Position numbers and translations under genes: made by a program
The notes under the pieces: generated by a model
The model's input: only the letters and a program-made list of their open reading frames with translations
What the model was told of the DNA's origin: nothing
Databases searched by the model: none
From: JAKFEE01 sp036675815
GTDB lineage: Bacteria > Pseudomonadota > Alphaproteobacteria > Rhodospirillales > Magnetospirillaceae
Direction: 5' to 3'
NCBI GenBank assembly: GCA_036675815.1
Contig: JAKFEE010000033.1
Span: 87,675-151,674 of the forward strand
Length of the DNA: 64,000 nucleotides
Shown here: positions 52,787-62,229 of the stretch, one piece after another
Position numbering within the stretch: position 1 is the first letter of the stretch
How the letters are laid out: every line of letters begins with the position of its first letter

Positions 52787-53743
52787 ATGAGAGCGTACAA
52801 CCAAAGGGCCACCGCCCTTGTCACCGGCGGCGCCGGTTTCCTCGGCTCTCATCTCTGCGAGCGGCTGCTGGCCGAAGGCCGGTCGGTGATCTGTGTCGAC
52901 AACTTCTTCACCGGCACGCGCGATCATGTCGGCCATCTGCTGAACGATCCGCGCTTCGAGCTGATACGCCATGACGTGACGTTCCCGCTGTATGTCGAGG
53001 TGGACGAGATCTACAACCTCGCCTGCCCGGCCTCGCCAATTCATTACCAGCACGATCCCGTGCAGACGACCAAGACCAGCGTTCACGGCGCCATCAACGT
53101 GCTTGGCCTGGCGAAGCGTACCGGGGCCAGGATATTCCAGGCATCGACCAGCGAGGTCTATGGCGACCCTGCCATCCATCCCCAGCCTGAGGAGTACTGG
53201 GGAAACGTCAATCCCATCGGCACCCGCTCCTGTTATGACGAAGGCAAGCGCTGCGCCGAAACCCTGTTCTTCGATTACCATCGTCAGCATCGGCTGCGCA
53301 TCAAGGTGGCGCGCATCTTCAACACTTACGGCCCGCGGATGCATCCCAATGACGGTCGCGTGGTGTCGAACTTCATCGTGCAGGCGCTGCGTGGCGACGA
53401 CATCACCATCTATGGCGACGGCAGTCAGACCCGGTCCTTCTGCTATGTCGACGATCTCGTCGAGGGAATCTGGCGATTGATGAATACTGCCGACGACGTG
53501 GCCGGCCCCATCAACCTCGGTAATCCCGGGGAATTCAGCATCCTTGAATTGGCGGAAAAGGTGATCGCGCTGACCGGGGTGCGGTCGCGCATCGTGCATC
53601 ACCCGCTACCTTCGGACGATCCCAAGCAGCGTCAGCCGGACATCACCAAGGCCAAGGCGCTCCTGGGTTGGCAGCCTCGAGTGCCGCTGGAAGACGGCTT
53701 GTCCTCCACCATCACCTATTTCCGCCGATTGCTCGGCCTGTAA
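52787..53743 (+). CDS. UDP-glucuronate decarboxylase (UDP-xylose synthase)
   Basis: The protein has 318 residues. Rossmann TGGAGFLGSHLCERLL, YNLACPASPIHYQ, STSEVYGDP and the catalytic YDEGKR (YxxxK) with ARIFNTYGPRM are diagnostic of UXS. It makes UDP-xylose from UDP-glucuronate, feeding surface polysaccharide. The last 32 bases overlap the convergent DUF2336 gene. Confidence 0.93.
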   Translation: MRAYNQRATALVTGGAGFLGSHLCERLLAEGRSVICVDNFFTGTRDHVGHLLNDPRFELIRHDVTFPLYVEVDEIYNLACPASPIHYQHDPVQTTKTSVHGAINVLGLAKRTGARIFQASTSEVYGDPAIHPQPEEYWGNVNPIGTRSCYDEGKRCAETLFFDYHRQHRLRIKVARIFNTYGPRMHPNDGRVVSNFIVQALRGDDITIYGDGSQTRSFCYVDDLVEGIWRLMNTADDVAGPINLGNPGEFSILELAEKVIALTGVRSRIVHHPLPSDDPKQRQPDITKAKALLGWQPRVPLEDGLSSTITYFRRLLGL

Positions 53744-55016
53744 GGTTGATGCCCGCCGACGGCGTAGGCTGTCGGTCCTGTGGCGGCGGTTTCTCGGTAT
53801 CGAACAGGCTGATCTGCCAATCCATGGTCGTGACCGACAATGGGTAGTCACCATCCACGGTCGGGTTGAGGATGTCGACCTCGGGCAGACGGCCGAGCCG
53901 CCTTTGCAGTTCCACGGCGGTCGTCGGATGCAGGCCGGCTTTCCAGGCGAGGGCGCACAGCGTCTTGCCGCTCTGCGAGCTGGCGATGCCGAGAACGGTG
54001 GTCAGCGGCAACCCGGCAAGCAGGGATAAGGCGGCGACGACGAAATGGCGATCCTGCGACAGCAATGCCGCCAGGACGGCGGTGTCGTCCAGTTGTCCCG
54101 CATCACGCTGCTCGCGCAATTGCGTCTTGCGCATCTCGAGCAGACGCCGGTCATCGCCGCGATTGCCCGAGGGTCCCAGCATGAACTCCTGCAGGCGTTT
54201 GCCCAAGGCCGCCTGCAGGTCGGCGCTCATCCGCAGATCGTGTTCATGGCGCGCCACCAGACGGCTGAGCAGATGATCGGCGAGGACGGCAGCCAGCCTC
54301 AAGGTGGCGTCGTACGACAGGCCGTCGCGATTGACCAGCGCTTGCTGCCATGAGGGCACGGCGGCCGCGCCGTCGATCAGGCGGTCGATGGTGGCCTCGC
54401 GAATTTGTGCGCGGTTGTTGCTCAGCAAGTGGGTTATGGCCGCGACGCAGCCGCTTTCGACCAGGGCGTCCGACACGACGGTGCCGAGATCGCGCCGGCG
54501 GGCGATGGCCGAAAGATGGTCGTCCCCGGCGCCGGCGGCGATGAGCCCGACGAGATCCTGCTCGCTGAGCAGGGGCGAAAATTCAAGCACCGGCTGCGCC
54601 ACCAAAGCGGCAGTGTCGCGCGCCAGATCGGCGATCAGTTCATACGGGGCTTCGTTGCTGTCCTTGAGGGCCTCGGCAATGGCATGGCGGACCCGCAGGA
54701 CGTCATCGCGGCCCAACTGGATCAGGGTCCGGCGGTGCAGCGAGTTCGCCGTCGGCTGCCATCGCTGCGCCAGCTTGCTCGCTACGGCCCGGCGTACCTC
54801 GGGCTCCTCATCCTCGGCCAGCAATCGGCTCGCCTTATCGGGCAGGGTGGGGTTGGCCGCCGCGGCGCGGCGCACGGTCGTCGCACGATCCCGGGCGAGG
54901 AAATACAGCAGTTCCGGCGGCAGATCGGTGCGTGAGGCCAGGGTCGCGCGCGCATCGTCGTCGCCATGCTGCGCTTGGCGTTTGGCTTCGGCCAAATCGA
55001 TCGAACTTGCCGTCAT
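53712..55016 (-). CDS. DUF2336 protein
   Basis: The protein has 434 residues. HEAT-like helical repeats run through the first half (TDLPPELLYFLARDRATTVRRAAAANPTLPDKASRLL, EPEVRRAVASKLA), and the middle RLAAVLADHLLSRLVARHEHDL is typical of DUF2336, a family largely restricted to Alphaproteobacteria. Function unknown, likely protein-protein scaffolding. Coupled by an ATGA overlap behind the diguanylate cyclase, so a c-di-GMP-linked role is possible. Confidence 0.88.
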   Translation of the reverse strand: MTASSIDLAEAKRQAQHGDDDARATLASRTDLPPELLYFLARDRATTVRRAAAANPTLPDKASRLLAEDEEPEVRRAVASKLAQRWQPTANSLHRRTLIQLGRDDVLRVRHAIAEALKDSNEAPYELIADLARDTAALVAQPVLEFSPLLSEQDLVGLIAAGAGDDHLSAIARRRDLGTVVSDALVESGCVAAITHLLSNNRAQIREATIDRLIDGAAAVPSWQQALVNRDGLSYDATLRLAAVLADHLLSRLVARHEHDLRMSADLQAALGKRLQEFMLGPSGNRGDDRRLLEMRKTQLREQRDAGQLDDTAVLAALLSQDRHFVVAALSLLAGLPLTTVLGIASSQSGKTLCALAWKAGLHPTTAVELQRRLGRLPEVDILNPTVDGDYPLSVTTMDWQISLFDTEKPPPQDRQPTPSAGINLTGRAIGGNR

Positions 55017-56692
55017 GGGCTTACCGCGATCGCAGGCTGCGCCACGGCAAAGCCGCTGCGCCCGCTGCGCTTCACCTCGTACATCACCCGGTCGGCGCGG
55101 GCCACCAGTTCCTCGAGGGTTTCCGGCTGAGTCGGCTCATGGAGAACGATGCCGATCGACAGGCCGAGCGGCTGCTGGGTGCTGCCCGAAAAGCGCCGCA
55201 AGGCGCGCGATCCCGCCACCAGCAACTGGGCGCGCTTTTCGGCGACGTCGCGCCCGGCCCCGTCCAGCCACAGCGCGAACTCGTCGCCGCCAAGGCGGCC
55301 GATCAGGTCGTTGGGCCGGATGTTGGTGCGCAACAGATCGCGCACGAAGAGCAGGGCCTCGTCGCCGGTGGTGTGGCCATGGCGGTCGTTGACCGCCTTG
55401 AAGTTGTCGAGATCGACGTACATCAACGCCGCCATTTCGCCCGTCCGTTGCGTCCGCAGCATGCGGCGGCGCACCTCTTCCTGGAATCCGCGGCGGTTGA
55501 GCACGCCGGTCAGCGGGTCCGTCTGCGCCACAGTGACCAGCCGGCGATGCTGCTGGACCTGCTCGATGGCAAAGCCGACATGGGTGGCGAACAGATTGGC
55601 AAGGCGGCGATCGTCCTCGTCCCACGGCGCTTCGTCGTCGAGGCGCCACAAGAGCAGCGCCCCGTTCGCGGCGTCGCGGAACCAGGCGGGGACGATCAGC
55701 ACCAGCCAGTCACGCACGTCGGCGGTGACCACTTCGTCGGCCAGGATGCGATCGCAGGCCAACTGCATTTCGGCGCTGCCGCCGGTGTCTCCATGACGGG
55801 CCAAGATCTCGATCTTGGGCTCGGGGGCGGTGAGCGAGGGTGTCGCCGAAATGATCTGACAGCCGGTGGCGGCCATGCCGTGCCGCAGCGCCTCGGCGGC
55901 CAGGGCCAAAGCCTTGCTCGGGGCGACCTCGCTGCGGAAGCCCTCGAGGACGCGGGTCACCAGGCGTTCACGCTGCAGGGCGCGCGCCAGGGAACGCTCC
56001 TGTTCGCGCTCCATGGTGATGTCGCGGCAGATGCCGCGTGCACCGCTGCGTTGCCCGTTGCGATCGTACAGCGGGATGCTCGACACCAGATGAGGCGCTG
56101 TGCCGCCATCGGCGCGGCACAGCAAGACCTCGACATCTTCGACCGGCACTGGCGAGGTGAGGGGCAGTGTCGCCAGATCGTCGGCGCCGTCGGCGGTGTG
56201 CCGGGCGAAAGCCGCCCCCAGGAACCGTTCGGCGGGGTAGCCCAGGGCGCCTTTCTGCGAGACGAAGGTGCAGATGCCGTCGGCATCGATTTCCCAGCCG
56301 AAGGCACCCGACAGGTCGAGAAGGTCACGAAAGCGATGGCGCGATTCGATCAGCGCCTCGCGCAGATTGGTCTCGAGCGTGCGATCCTGGACGGTGACGA
56401 CGACCATGCCGAGATCGGGGCGCGGCATGGCCAGCAGCTCCAGGTGCAGCAGCGCCTCATGGGCCGTCAGCTTCACGTTGGCGTGCTGAGGCGACTCGCC
56501 GGCGACGGTGGTTGCATCTGCGGCCGCGGCCGCCACGTCGGCACCGGCGCGCTGTAGCGATACGGCGGCGGAATTCATGGCCAACAGCGTCCCGTCCTGA
56601 GCGCACACGAGCGCCGGCATGGCGGCAAGGTCCCACCCCTCGCGCCGCAGCAGGTCACGCGCAATCTCGTCCAGCTTCGCCCCCATAACCAT
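55013..56692 (-). CDS. PAS-GAF-type GGDEF diguanylate cyclase
   Basis: The protein has 559 residues. Sensory parts: an N-terminal PAS-like region (1-110), a second PAS (115-235, HRFRDLLDLSGAFGWEIDADG), a GAF-like region (240-385, FRDAANGALLLWRLDDEAP). The GGDEF domain (395-555) has an intact GGDEFALW, and RPND lies 5 residues before it, a product-inhibition (RxxD) site. It should make c-di-GMP. No membrane helix. First gene of a two-gene operon with DUF2336. Confidence 0.93.
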   Translation of the reverse strand: MVMGAKLDEIARDLLRREGWDLAAMPALVCAQDGTLLAMNSAAVSLQRAGADVAAAAADATTVAGESPQHANVKLTAHEALLHLELLAMPRPDLGMVVVTVQDRTLETNLREALIESRHRFRDLLDLSGAFGWEIDADGICTFVSQKGALGYPAERFLGAAFARHTADGADDLATLPLTSPVPVEDVEVLLCRADGGTAPHLVSSIPLYDRNGQRSGARGICRDITMEREQERSLARALQRERLVTRVLEGFRSEVAPSKALALAAEALRHGMAATGCQIISATPSLTAPEPKIEILARHGDTGGSAEMQLACDRILADEVVTADVRDWLVLIVPAWFRDAANGALLLWRLDDEAPWDEDDRRLANLFATHVGFAIEQVQQHRRLVTVAQTDPLTGVLNRRGFQEEVRRRMLRTQRTGEMAALMYVDLDNFKAVNDRHGHTTGDEALLFVRDLLRTNIRPNDLIGRLGGDEFALWLDGAGRDVAEKRAQLLVAGSRALRRFSGSTQQPLGLSIGIVLHEPTQPETLEELVARADRVMYEVKRSGRSGFAVAQPAIAVSP

Positions 56693-56773
56693 GGCGTTAG
56701 ATTACACGCGTGGAACTATTGCGGCTAGGCGCCGTTATTTTTGACGCATGAAAAGCGGCAAGGGAGAAATTCG

Positions 56774-57256
56774 ATGGACATGCGCGAGACCGTCCTGTCT
56801 TGGCTGCGCGACGCCCACGCCATGGAGGCGGCGGCGGTCGACAATCTCGAGCGCAACATCGACCGGTTCGAAGACTATCCGGCCGTTCAGGCCAAGTTCC
56901 GCGATGATTTGGCCCAATCGAAGCAGCATCTGCAGGAAATCGAGCAGTGCCTCGACCGCATGGGCGGTGACCGATCGATGCTCAAGGATATGGCGATGAA
57001 GTTTGCCGGCATGGTGCAGCCCTATGTCGGCGCCGTCAGCAATGACGAAGTGGTGAAGCACATGCTGGCGGCACATGCCTACGAAAATTTCGAACTGGCG
57101 TCCTATCGGTCGCTGGCGGCGGCGGCGGAAAGCATTGGCGACGCGCAAATCAAAGACATGTGCGAACGTTCGCTGCAGCATAAGCGGCAAATGGCCGAGT
57201 GGATCGACGAGCAGCTACCGATGGTGACGAAGGATTATCTGCGCCGCGTCCACTGA
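56774..57256 (+). CDS. Ferritin-like YciE/DUF892 protein
   Basis: The protein has 160 residues. It is a four-helix bundle with Glu/His at the expected places (MRETVLSWLRDAHAMEAAAVDNLERNI, HMLAAHAYENFELASYRSLAAAA, RSLQHKRQMAEWIDEQLP). The family probably binds a di-iron centre and is stress-linked. AAGGGAGAA precedes the ATG. Confidence 0.85.
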   Translation: MDMRETVLSWLRDAHAMEAAAVDNLERNIDRFEDYPAVQAKFRDDLAQSKQHLQEIEQCLDRMGGDRSMLKDMAMKFAGMVQPYVGAVSNDEVVKHMLAAHAYENFELASYRSLAAAAESIGDAQIKDMCERSLQHKRQMAEWIDEQLPMVTKDYLRRVH

Positions 57257-57283
57257 CAGCGGAGCGGAAAGCCGGTGACAGCG

Positions 57284-57322
57284 GGGCGGAAACCGGCTTG
57301 CTCAGGCATCCGGTTTCCGCCC
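57284..57322. terminator. Long GC hairpin between convergent genes
   Basis: A perfect 13-bp stem (57284-57296 with 57310-57322, 13-base loop) follows the ferritin-like gene and overlaps the 3' end of the small minus-strand gene. No T-run; may stop both transcripts by pausing or Rho. Confidence 0.5.
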
Positions 57323-57496
57323 GGGCGCCCGTGCATCGCCGGGGACGTTGACGGGAAAATTCCTAGGGGGATCGGCGTGGCGCATCGCCTCGATGGCGGC
57401 TGCGACGCGCGCCGCCAGTTCGACGTTGCCCTCGCTTCGCAATTCCTCGGCGATCATTGACAACCGCGCGATGAGCTGCTGCATGCCGATCTCCAT
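57302..57496 (-). CDS. Small hypothetical protein, 64 aa
   Basis: MEIGMQQLIARLSMIAEELRSEGNVELAARVAAAIEAMRH is a plausible amphipathic helix pair, with a Pro-rich tail. GGAGAG lies before the ATG. The tail codons fall in a strong hairpin. No family recognised. Confidence 0.55.
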   Translation of the reverse strand: MEIGMQQLIARLSMIAEELRSEGNVELAARVAAAIEAMRHADPPRNFPVNVPGDARAPGRKPDA

Positions 57497-57545
57497 GCCT
57501 CTCTCCAGATCACATAAGGCGGCAGCGGCGCCGCGCGAGTGCTCT

Positions 57546-57575
57546 TTGGGTTGGTATCCTGCTCGAACGTAATAA
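57546..57575 (+). promoter_or_regulatory. Candidate promoter of glcB
   Basis: TTGGGT (57546-57551) and TAATAA (57570-57575) are 18 bases apart, about 107 bases before the ATG. The -10 region AATAATAATT is notably AT-rich here. Confidence 0.35.
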
Positions 57576-57682
57576 TAATTCGGCCGGGTAGCGTGGACGG
57601 GCGTCCTACACTCGTGTACGTAGTGTCTTTGGCGGGCGCGAAGGCTACATAGGTGCAGGCCGAGCCTTGCGGGAGGACGACG

Positions 57683-59854
57683 ATGGCGTCGGAAACGAGT
57701 GAACGCGGCGGCCTGCGCGTCGCCCAGGAGTTGTGTCGGTTCATCGAGGACGAGGCGATCCCGGGGACGGGTGTCGCGGCCGAGCGGTTCTGGCAGGGAT
57801 TGGCCGCTCTGCTGACAGACTTGTCACCGCGCAACCGCGCCTTGCTCACCCGGCGCGACGAGTTGCAGGCACAAATCGACGAATGGCACCGGACGCATCG
57901 GGGGCAACCGGCCGATCCCGCGGCGCAGAGGGCGTTTCTCCAGCGCATCGGCTACCTGGTGCCGGAAGGCCCGGATTTCGCCATCGACACCACGGGGGTC
58001 GACGACGAAATCAGCCTCATCGCCGGGCCACAGTTGGTGGTGCCGGTGATGAACGCGCGCTATGCCCTGAATGCCGCCAATGCCCGCTGGGGCAGCCTGT
58101 ACGATGCCCTGTATGGCACCGATGCCATCCCCGAGGACGACGGCGCCGACCGCGCCGCCGCCTACAACCCCGTGCGTGGTGCCCGGGTCATCGCCTATGC
58201 CCGTGAGCTTCTGGACAAGCTGGTGCCGCTGGCCGGCGGCTCGCACGGCACGGCGCGGTCCTACCGTGTCGACGGCGGGCGGCTGATGGTCGACGGCGCC
58301 GGCCTCGATGATCCGCGCCAATTCGCCGGATATCGCGGCGATCCGGCGGCGCCGGTGGCGATATTGCTGGCCAATCATGGCCTGCACATCGAGATTCGCA
58401 TCGATCGCGTCAGCCCCATTGGCCGCGAGGACAGGGCGGGCGTTGCCGATGTCGTGCTCGAATCGGCGATGACGACGATCGTGGACCTCGAGGACTCGAT
58501 CGCCGCGGTCGACGCCGAAGACAAGGTTGCCGCGTATCGCAATTGGCTGGGGCTGATGAACGGCACCCTGACCGCCGCCTTTGACAAGGGCGACCGCGTC
58601 GTCGAGCGCAGCCTGGCCGGTGATCGCAGCTACACCAGCCCCGATGGCGGCGCGACCGTCACCCTGCCGGGCCGCAGCCTGATGCTGGTGCGCAACGTCG
58701 GTCACCTGATGACCACCGATGCCGTGTGCTTGGCGGACGGCTCGCCGGCCCCCGAGGGCATCATCGATGCGGTGGTGACGTCGCTGATCGCCATGCACGA
58801 CCTCAAAGGCCTTGGTCAGTTCCGCAACAGCCGTGCCGGTTCGATCTACATCGTCAAGCCGAAGATGCACGGGCCCGAGGAAGTGGCCTTCGCCGACGAG
58901 TTGTTCGCGCGGGTCGAGGACCTGCTCGGCTTGCCGCGCAACACGGTCAAGATGGGCATCATGGACGAGGAGCGGCGCACCACGGTCAATCTCAAGGAAT
59001 GCGTGCGCGCCGCCAAGGACCGTGTGGTGTTCATCAACACCGGCTTCCTCGACCGCACCGGCGACGAGATCCACACCGCCATGGAGGCGGGGCCGATGAT
59101 CCGCAAGAACGACATGAAGACGGCGGCATGGATCAAGGCCTACGAGGACTGGAACGTCGACATCGGCCTCGGCTGCGGGCTCAAGGGCCGGGCCCAGATC
59201 GGCAAGGGCATGTGGGCGATGCCCGACCGCATGGCCGACATGCTTGCGGCCAAGATCGCCCATCCGCAGGCCGGCGCCAACACCGCCTGGGTACCGTCAC
59301 CCACGGCGGCGACCCTGCACGCCCTGCATTATCACGAGGTCGACGTAGCGGCGCGGCAGGAGGAATTGCGCACGAGGCCGCGCGCCAGGCTCGACGACAT
59401 CCTCGCCATCCCCGTGACCGAACGGCCGAACTGGCCGGCCGAGGAGATCCAGCAGGAACTCGACAACAACGCCCAGGGCATCCTCGGTTATGTCGTGCGC
59501 TGGATCGATCAGGGCGTCGGCTGTTCGAAGGTCCCCGACATCAACAACGTCGGGCTGATGGAGGACCGCGCCACCCTGCGCATCTCCAGCCAGCACATCG
59601 CCAACTGGCTGCGTCACGGCATCTGCACCGAGGCGCAGGTGATGGAGACGCTGAAGCGCATGGCGGCGGTGGTCGACCGCCAGAACGCCGGCGACCCGCT
59701 CTACCGGCCGATGGCGCCGGATTTCGACGACAGCATCGCCTTCCAGGCGGCCTGCGATCTGGTGTTCAAGGGGCGCAGCCAGCCCAACGGCTACACCGAG
59801 CCCGTCCTGCACGCCCGGCGTCAGGAGGCGAAGCGCCGCCGGCAGGGTGCCTGA
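57683..59854 (+). CDS. glcB: Malate synthase G
   Basis: The protein has 723 residues from ATG 57683 with GGGAGG upstream. It condenses glyoxylate with acetyl-CoA to malate. VVDLEDSIAAVDAEDKV, MGIMDEERRTTVNL (active-site Glu/Arg), GPMIRKNDMK and GKGMWAMPDRMADML are the family blocks; the length is typical of the monomeric G form. It works with AcsA in acetate use or with glycolate oxidation. Confidence 0.97.
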   Translation: MASETSERGGLRVAQELCRFIEDEAIPGTGVAAERFWQGLAALLTDLSPRNRALLTRRDELQAQIDEWHRTHRGQPADPAAQRAFLQRIGYLVPEGPDFAIDTTGVDDEISLIAGPQLVVPVMNARYALNAANARWGSLYDALYGTDAIPEDDGADRAAAYNPVRGARVIAYARELLDKLVPLAGGSHGTARSYRVDGGRLMVDGAGLDDPRQFAGYRGDPAAPVAILLANHGLHIEIRIDRVSPIGREDRAGVADVVLESAMTTIVDLEDSIAAVDAEDKVAAYRNWLGLMNGTLTAAFDKGDRVVERSLAGDRSYTSPDGGATVTLPGRSLMLVRNVGHLMTTDAVCLADGSPAPEGIIDAVVTSLIAMHDLKGLGQFRNSRAGSIYIVKPKMHGPEEVAFADELFARVEDLLGLPRNTVKMGIMDEERRTTVNLKECVRAAKDRVVFINTGFLDRTGDEIHTAMEAGPMIRKNDMKTAAWIKAYEDWNVDIGLGCGLKGRAQIGKGMWAMPDRMADMLAAKIAHPQAGANTAWVPSPTAATLHALHYHEVDVAARQEELRTRPRARLDDILAIPVTERPNWPAEEIQQELDNNAQGILGYVVRWIDQGVGCSKVPDINNVGLMEDRATLRISSQHIANWLRHGICTEAQVMETLKRMAAVVDRQNAGDPLYRPMAPDFDDSIAFQAACDLVFKGRSQPNGYTEPVLHARRQEAKRRRQGA

Positions 59855-59858
59855 GCCG

Positions 59859-61163
59859 CTACGATGCCGGCAGCTTCACCCTGACGGCCAAGCCGCCCAG
59901 GTCGGAGCGGCCGAAGGCGACGCTGCCGCCGTAGAGGGCGACGAGATCGGCGACGATGGCCAGTCCCAGGCCCCATCCCGGTGCCATTTCGTCGAGGCGT
60001 GCGCCGCGGCGCGACGCCTCTTCCGCCTCGGCCGACGTCATGCCGCTGCCGTCGTCCTCGACGGTCAGGGCGAGCCTGCCATCGGCCAGTTCGGCCCGCG
60101 CCCGCACGCGCGTCCGCGCCCACTTGCAGGCGTTGTCCATCAGATTGCCCAGGATCTCGTCGAGATCCTCGCGCTCGCCGCGGAAGGCGACGTCCTGGGC
60201 GGCAACCTCGATGGTCAGGTGCTTTTCCGCATGGATGCGGACCAGCGCCGCCCGCAATTCCTCGAGCGCCGGCCGCACCGCCACCACCGTGCCCAATGCC
60301 CGGCCGGAGCCGGCCACCGCCGTTGCCCGGGCGAGATGGTGCTCGATCAGGCGCTTCATCACCTGCGCCTGGGTGCGCACCGCTTTCGGATCGATCTCGC
60401 TCTGCAGCAGCGACAGCGGCGTCTTCAGGCCGTGCGCCAGATTGCCGACATGGGTGCGCGCTCGCTCGATCAGGTCGGCGTCATGGTCCAGGACGGCGTT
60501 CATGGTCTGCGCCAGCCCGGCGACCTCTTGCGGGTAATCGCCGTCCAGCCGGGCGGCGGTGCCGCCTTTGACCTGCTCGAGGTCGGCCCGCAGGCGCCGC
60601 AGCGGCGCCAAGCCGAAGCGCACTTGCAGCAGGATGGCGACGACCAGCCCCGCAGCGAGGAGGCCCATGGCGCCGAACAGCAGCAGGTTGAACTGGATCA
60701 CCTCCTGCGCCACTTCGCGCAGGTCGCCGGCCACCAGCACATGCACCGGGCGGCCGGCCAGTTCGACGTCATATTCGACGACCAGAAGCGGCTCGCCCTG
60801 CGGCCCGCGATCGGTGCGCACCTGGCGGGTACCGGACTGGGTATGAGTGGCCAGTTTGGCGTCCCATAGCGAGCGTGAGCGTACGAGGCTGTCCGCTGTC
60901 GCGATCTGCCAATACCAGCCCGAATAGATCTGGTCGAATCGGGGCTCACCCAGGGAGCGCGACAGGGTAATCGACCCGTCCGGCGCAACTTCGGCAACGG
61001 CGATCAGGCCTCGCTGCAGGGCATCCAGACGGTGCTCGAACTCGCGTTCCACGGTGCTGCGGAAGGCCGAGGCCAGCACCCAGCCGCCGATGGCCAGCAA
61101 CAGCGCCAACCAGACCAGCGCCGCCAGCACCAGCCGCGTGGTCAGCGACTTGCCGGCGCTCAT
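59859..61163 (-). CDS. PhoQ-like sensor histidine kinase
   Basis: The protein has 434 residues from ATG 61163. Two membrane helices (LVLAALVWLALLLAIGGWVLAS and LLLFGAMGLLAAGLVVAILL) flank a periplasmic sensor of ~130 residues. Phospho-His is in NLAHGLKTPLSLLQ, a PhoQ-type H-box, with N-box NLMDNACKWA and G-box GWGLGLAIV. It overlaps the regulator gene by 4 bases. It ends 5 bases from glcB, tail to tail. Confidence 0.93.
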   Translation of the reverse strand: MSAGKSLTTRLVLAALVWLALLLAIGGWVLASAFRSTVEREFEHRLDALQRGLIAVAEVAPDGSITLSRSLGEPRFDQIYSGWYWQIATADSLVRSRSLWDAKLATHTQSGTRQVRTDRGPQGEPLLVVEYDVELAGRPVHVLVAGDLREVAQEVIQFNLLLFGAMGLLAAGLVVAILLQVRFGLAPLRRLRADLEQVKGGTAARLDGDYPQEVAGLAQTMNAVLDHDADLIERARTHVGNLAHGLKTPLSLLQSEIDPKAVRTQAQVMKRLIEHHLARATAVAGSGRALGTVVAVRPALEELRAALVRIHAEKHLTIEVAAQDVAFRGEREDLDEILGNLMDNACKWARTRVRARAELADGRLALTVEDDGSGMTSAEAEEASRRGARLDEMAPGWGLGLAIVADLVALYGGSVAFGRSDLGGLAVRVKLPAS

Positions 61164-61828
61164 GCCGTCGCGGATTCGGACAGGCGATAGCCTTGACCGC
61201 GAACGGTGTGGATCAGGTCCACGCCCAGTTTCTTGCGGATGCGGCCGATCAGCACGTCGATGACGTTGGAGTCGCTGTCGAAGTTGCGGTCGTAGACGTG
61301 TTCGGCCAATTCCGTGCGGCTGACCACCTTGTCCCGGTGGTGGGCGAGGTAGGAGAGGATGCGGAATTCCTGCGCGGTCAGCGCCACCGGCACGCCGTCG
61401 AGGCTGACCCGCGCCGCATGCGTGTCGAGGCGCAGTGGCCCGCAGGTGATCTCGGGCGTCGCATGGCCCGAGGCGCGGCGGATCAGCGCCTTCAGCCGCC
61501 ACGCCACCTCTTCCATCTCGAACGGCTTGGTGACGTAGTCGTCGGCGCCGGCGTTGAAGCCAGACATCTTTTCCGACCAGCGGCCGCGAGCGGTCAGGAT
61601 CAGCACCGGCATGAGGTGATCATCGGCGCGCCAGCGCTGCAGCACGGTGATGCCGTCCATCTTCGGCAGGCCAAGATCGAGGACCACGGCGTCATAGGGT
61701 TCGGTATCCCCCAGGTGCCAGCCTTCCTCGCCGTCGTAGGCGATATCGACGATGAACCCGGCACGCTCCAGCACGCGCTGAAGACGCAAAGCCAGGACCG
61801 GCTCGTCCTCGACCAGCAGCACCCTCAT
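61160..61828 (-). CDS. OmpR/PhoP-family response regulator
   Basis: The protein has 222 residues. Receiver: MRVLLVEDEPVLALRLQ, phospho-Asp in AVVLDLGLPKMDGI, Lys in YVTKPFE. The winged-helix output domain (LTAQEFRILSYLAHHRDKVVSRTELAEHVYDRNFDSDSNVIDVLIGRIRKK) is complete. It lies between the PepSY and kinase genes with 4-base overlaps on both sides, so all three are one operon. Confidence 0.96.
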   Translation of the reverse strand: MRVLLVEDEPVLALRLQRVLERAGFIVDIAYDGEEGWHLGDTEPYDAVVLDLGLPKMDGITVLQRWRADDHLMPVLILTARGRWSEKMSGFNAGADDYVTKPFEMEEVAWRLKALIRRASGHATPEITCGPLRLDTHAARVSLDGVPVALTAQEFRILSYLAHHRDKVVSRTELAEHVYDRNFDSDSNVIDVLIGRIRKKLGVDLIHTVRGQGYRLSESATA

Positions 61829-62121
61829 CGCCGTCGCTCCTTTTGCGCCAGCAGTTCGCCGTTGCGGGCGTCGTATTCCAGCTTGAGCAGGCGCCCATCG
61901 GGGGCCAGCAGCTTGATCTCATAGATCGCGCGACCCGCCTCGTACTCCAATTCGGCCTCGATGAACTGGCCCGGAAAAGCCGCCTCGGCACTGTCGAGGA
62001 TGGTGCGCAAGGGCAGGATCTCGCCGGCTTCCACCGCCCGCCGCACGTGATCATGCTCCTCGTCCGCGAGGGCGGGCGAAACGGCGACGGTGATGAGCAG
62101 GGCGAGGAGTGCTTTGCGCAT
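61825..62121 (-). CDS. PepSY-domain periplasmic protein
   Basis: The protein has 98 residues. A signal peptide (MRKALLALLITVAVSPALA) precedes a PepSY domain (VEAGEILPLRTILDSAEAAFPGQFIEAELEYEAGRAIYEIKLLAPDG). PepSY proteins often sit beside two-component systems of redox or haem loci and may tune the sensor. First gene of the PepSY-regulator-kinase operon, divergent from the cytochrome operon. Confidence 0.92.
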   Translation of the reverse strand: MRKALLALLITVAVSPALADEEHDHVRRAVEAGEILPLRTILDSAEAAFPGQFIEAELEYEAGRAIYEIKLLAPDGRLLKLEYDARNGELLAQKERRR

Positions 62122-62229
62122 GGCGCCATCTTAGCGCCCCCGGCTAAACCGCGCATGAACCAATGCGTCACCAGGCGTTCAAGGCCCCGTTGCTATTCCT
62201 TTGGGCCAATGCAACGGGAGATCGCTGCC

